NCBI GenBank assembly: GCA_905205995.1
Contig: CAJLFU010000050.1
Span: 1 to 14,145 of the forward strand
Direction: 5' to 3'
DNA: 14,145 bases
DNA from: an uncultured Haemophilus sp.
GTDB lineage: Bacteria > Pseudomonadota > Gammaproteobacteria > Enterobacterales > Pasteurellaceae
Shown here: positions 12,338 through 14,145 of the stretch, one piece after another
Numbering within the stretch: the first letter of the stretch is position 1
Layout: each line of letters opens with the position of its first letter
Program-made: the position numbers and the translations under genes
Notes under the pieces: generated by a model
Database searches by the model: none
The model's input: only the letters and a program-made list of their open reading frames with translations
Told to the model about the DNA's origin: nothing

Positions 12338-13375
12338 CTACGCAGAAAAATGGCGTTGTGATTTCGTCTCACTCAAGCTTTCAATGAGGCGATGATAATT
12401 CTCATAGCGTATTGGTGAAATCCGACCTGCCTCTACCGCTTCGCGTAATGCACATCCAGGATCATTCAAATGTTTACAATCTCGGAATTTACACATGCCT
12501 AAGACATATTGAAATTCACGATAGCCTTTGGTGATCTGATCTGGCTCCAAATGCCATAAGCCAAACTCGCGAATGCCTGGTGAATCAATCAAATTACCGC
12601 CTTGTGGCAAATGATATAAACGAGAAGAAGTTGTGGTATGTTGCCCCAAGCCCGAGGTTTCACTGATGCCACCGACTTGCGCATTGACCGTTGGTAAAAT
12701 ATGGTTAATTAAACTGGATTTGCCTACCCCTGACTGCCCCACAAAAATGGATGTGCCGTCACTTAAAAGTGCGGTTAATTTTTCCATATTTTTTCCGGTT
12801 TCAGCTGAAATGATGATGGTCTGATAACCAATATCACGGTAAATCTGTAATTGGCTTTCCACTTCCTGCTCTTGCTCGGCATCCAGTAAATCGCCTTTAT
12901 TCACCACAATGACAGGTTCGATCCCCGCATTTTCACACACCACTAAATAACGATCGATAATATTGAGTGAAAGTACCGGCACCACCGCAGAAACAATAAT
13001 AATACGATCGATATTGGCCGCGATCGGTTTCAAACCATCATAGTAATCAGGACGAGCAATTTCATTTTGTCTTGGGTGAATAGCTTCAATCACGCCACTC
13101 ACGCCTTGTAGCTGTTCATTGCCTTGTCGCCAAATCACTTTGTCTCCAACCACGAGACTAGAAAGTGTACGACGTAAATTACAACGGAAAATTTCGCCTT
13201 GTGCATTTTCCACATCTGCATGAACCGAATAACGCGTAACGACTACCCCATCTTGGCTTTCACCTAGCATATCATCTTGCCATTCCACTTCTTTCTTCTT
13301 GTGGCGATGCAAGGCTTTCGCGTTATTTGATTGAATTCGACGAGTTTGATTTTGCGTTAGTTTACGTTTGCTCAT
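12338..13375 (-). CDS. rsgA: Ribosome small subunit-dependent GTPase A (RsgA/YjeQ)
   Basis: A 345-residue circularly permuted GTPase (E. coli 350 aa) that checks late 30S subunit assembly and helps release RbfA. The N-terminal OB-fold (about 40-105) is followed by the motifs in permuted order: G4 N-K-G-D at 159-162, G1 G-Q-S-G-V-G-K-S at 213-220, the Q-H-T-T-T switch (245-249, G2) and G3 D-S-P-G at 264-267. A C-terminal zinc finger has Cys295, Cys300, His302 and Cys308. The start M-S-K-R-K-L matches the E. coli N-terminus; the in-frame ATG at 13456 would add 27 residues and overlap orn, so I reject it. There is no Shine-Dalgarno sequence: an uptake sequence ends one base before the ATG. It is divergent from orn, and no terminator separates it from the pts operon. 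Confidence 0.96.
   Translation of the reverse strand: MSKRKLTQNQTRRIQSNNAKALHRHKKKEVEWQDDMLGESQDGVVVTRYSVHADVENAQGEIFRCNLRRTLSSLVVGDKVIWRQGNEQLQGVSGVIEAIHPRQNEIARPDYYDGLKPIAANIDRIIIVSAVVPVLSLNIIDRYLVVCENAGIEPVIVVNKGDLLDAEQEQEVESQLQIYRDIGYQTIIISAETGKNMEKLTALLSDGTSIFVGQSGVGKSSLINHILPTVNAQVGGISETSGLGQHTTTSSRLYHLPQGGNLIDSPGIREFGLWHLEPDQITKGYREFQYVLGMCKFRDCKHLNDPGCALREAVEAGRISPIRYENYHRLIESLSETKSQRHFSA
12767..12775 (+). repeat. DNA uptake signal sequence inside rsgA
   Basis: Exact AAGTGCGGT with AA before and TAATTTTT after, a near-ideal extended form. It lies in the variable stretch between the G4 and G1 motifs. Confidence 0.88.
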
Positions 13376-13376
13376 A

Positions 13377-13385
13377 AAGTGCGGT
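13377..13385 (+). repeat. DNA uptake signal sequence at the rsgA start
   Basis: Exact AAGTGCGGT with a CGTTTTTT tail, one base from the rsgA ATG and therefore in its Shine-Dalgarno window. It also lies in the 75-base gap shared with the divergent orn. Confidence 0.9.
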
Positions 13386-13450
13386 CGTTTTTTCCGATGT
13401 TTTTCGTTAAAATAAACGGGGTTAAAAATGTTTATAGGATACCTTATATT

Positions 13451-13999
13451 ATGCAATTAGATAAACAAAATCTGATTTGGATCGACTTAGAAATGACAGG
13501 ATTAGATCCTGAAAAAGAACGCATTATTGAAATTGCGACCATTGTGACCGATAAAGATCTTAATATTTTAGCTGAAGGACCTGTGATCGCGGTGCATCAA
13601 AGTGATGAATTATTAAACAAAATGTCGGAATGGTGCGTAAAAACCCACACAGCAAATGGCTTAGTTGACCGTGTCAAAGCGAGCAAACTCACCGAACGTG
13701 CAGCAGAATTACAAACATTAGATTTTTTAAAACGTTGGGTACCGAAAGGTGCTTCACCGATTTGTGGCAACAGTATCGCACAAGATAAACGCTTTCTTTA
13801 TAAATATATGCCTGATTTAGCGGATTATTTCCACTATCGTCATGTGGATGTCAGTACATTAAAAGAATTGGCTTCTCGCTGGAAACCAGAAATTTTAGAT
13901 GGATTCAAAAAAGGCAATACTCATTTAGCGCTTGATGATATTCGTGAATCAATTAAAGAGTTAGCTTACTACCGTGAGCACTTTATTAATCTGGGTTGA
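13451..13999 (+). CDS. orn: Oligoribonuclease (Orn)
   Basis: A 182-residue DEDDh 3'-5' exonuclease (E. coli 181 aa) that degrades very short RNAs, including pGpG and other diribonucleotides, the last step of RNA decay. The catalytic set is complete: D12 and E14 in W-I-D-L-E-M-T-G-L, D112 in N-S-I-A-Q-D, and H158 and D162 in H-L-A-L-D-D. All five numbers equal those in E. coli. L-A-Y-Y-R-E-H-F-I near the C-terminus is also family-typical. The ATG at 13451-13453 gives the conserved N-terminus; an AGGA lies 11 bases upstream, somewhat far. Earlier in-frame starts would read through the rsgA promoter region and uptake sequence. It is divergent from rsgA, and no clear terminator was seen before the tRNA gene promoter. 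Confidence 0.97.
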   Translation: MQLDKQNLIWIDLEMTGLDPEKERIIEIATIVTDKDLNILAEGPVIAVHQSDELLNKMSEWCVKTHTANGLVDRVKASKLTERAAELQTLDFLKRWVPKGASPICGNSIAQDKRFLYKYMPDLADYFHYRHVDVSTLKELASRWKPEILDGFKKGNTHLALDDIRESIKELAYYREHFINLG

Positions 14000-14039
14000 T
14001 GAAAACTTAGGCAAACTCAATGATTTGCGAAATCTGCGC

Positions 14040-14067
14040 TTGCGTTGAATAAATTTTTTCGTATAAT
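14040..14067 (+). promoter_or_regulatory. tRNA-Gly promoter
   Basis: TTGCGT (14040-14045), a 16-base spacer and a perfect TATAAT (14062-14067), followed by GATGCCTC, a fairly GC-rich discriminator typical of stable RNA promoters. The predicted start is near 14074, about 19 bases before the mature tRNA end. Confidence 0.75.
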
Positions 14068-14092
14068 GATGCCTCATTCACCAATGTGAAAT

Positions 14093-14145
<53 letters not shown>

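Noticed and set aside
13379..13450. GTG start for Orn giving 24 extra residues
   Set aside because: The start codon is within an uptake sequence, there is no family match upstream, and the catalytic residue numbers equal E. coli only from the ATG at 13451.

Overview
The window reads as chromosomal core of a Pasteurellaceae bacterium, most likely a Haemophilus of the H. parainfluenzae type. The strongest sign is the Haemophilus-type DNA uptake signal sequence (AAGTGCGGT / ACCGCACTT): I count 15 exact copies in 14.1 kb. Base composition is AT-rich, and the proteins look like close relatives of E. coli and H. influenzae proteins. A lacZ and a manA fit H. parainfluenzae better than H. influenzae, but the species is an inference.

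Layout. Positions 1-1399 (minus strand) hold holC, yqfB, a small unknown two-helix membrane protein and the start of a YceK/YidQ-like lipoprotein that runs off the left edge. fumC (1637-3031) is divergent from holC. It is followed by a terminator and then a secreted protein with a chalcone isomerase-like fold (3130-3744). rimK (minus) converges on that gene across a shared terminator and is divergent from grxA (plus). grxA converges on lacZ across a terminator built from two inverted uptake sequences. From 5133 to 13375 everything is on the minus strand. In transcription order it is rsgA, then ptsH-ptsI-crr (the general PTS phosphorelay with EIIA-Glc), then manA, then lacZ. orn (plus) is divergent from rsgA, and a tRNA-Gly(GCC) gene begins at the right edge and is cut by it.

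Functional logic. HPr, EI and EIIA-Glc form the phosphorelay that in gamma-proteobacteria sets cAMP-CRP activity. Good CRP-like sites lie upstream of the pts operon itself, of lacZ and of fumC, so the window appears to hold both the sensor of sugar status and some of its targets. manA and lacZ form a small sugar-use module behind crr, with no transporter or regulator beside them.

No unknown multi-gene defence, mobile or CRISPR-type system is visible; nearly every gene belongs to a known family. The observations of most interest are in the regulatory DNA: a lacZ promoter interlocked with the manA terminator, a stem-loop between ptsH and ptsI, uptake sequences occupying the Shine-Dalgarno window of two genes, and a LacZ whose motifs look more Gram-positive-like than E. 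coli-like. No gap between genes exceeds 300 bases.
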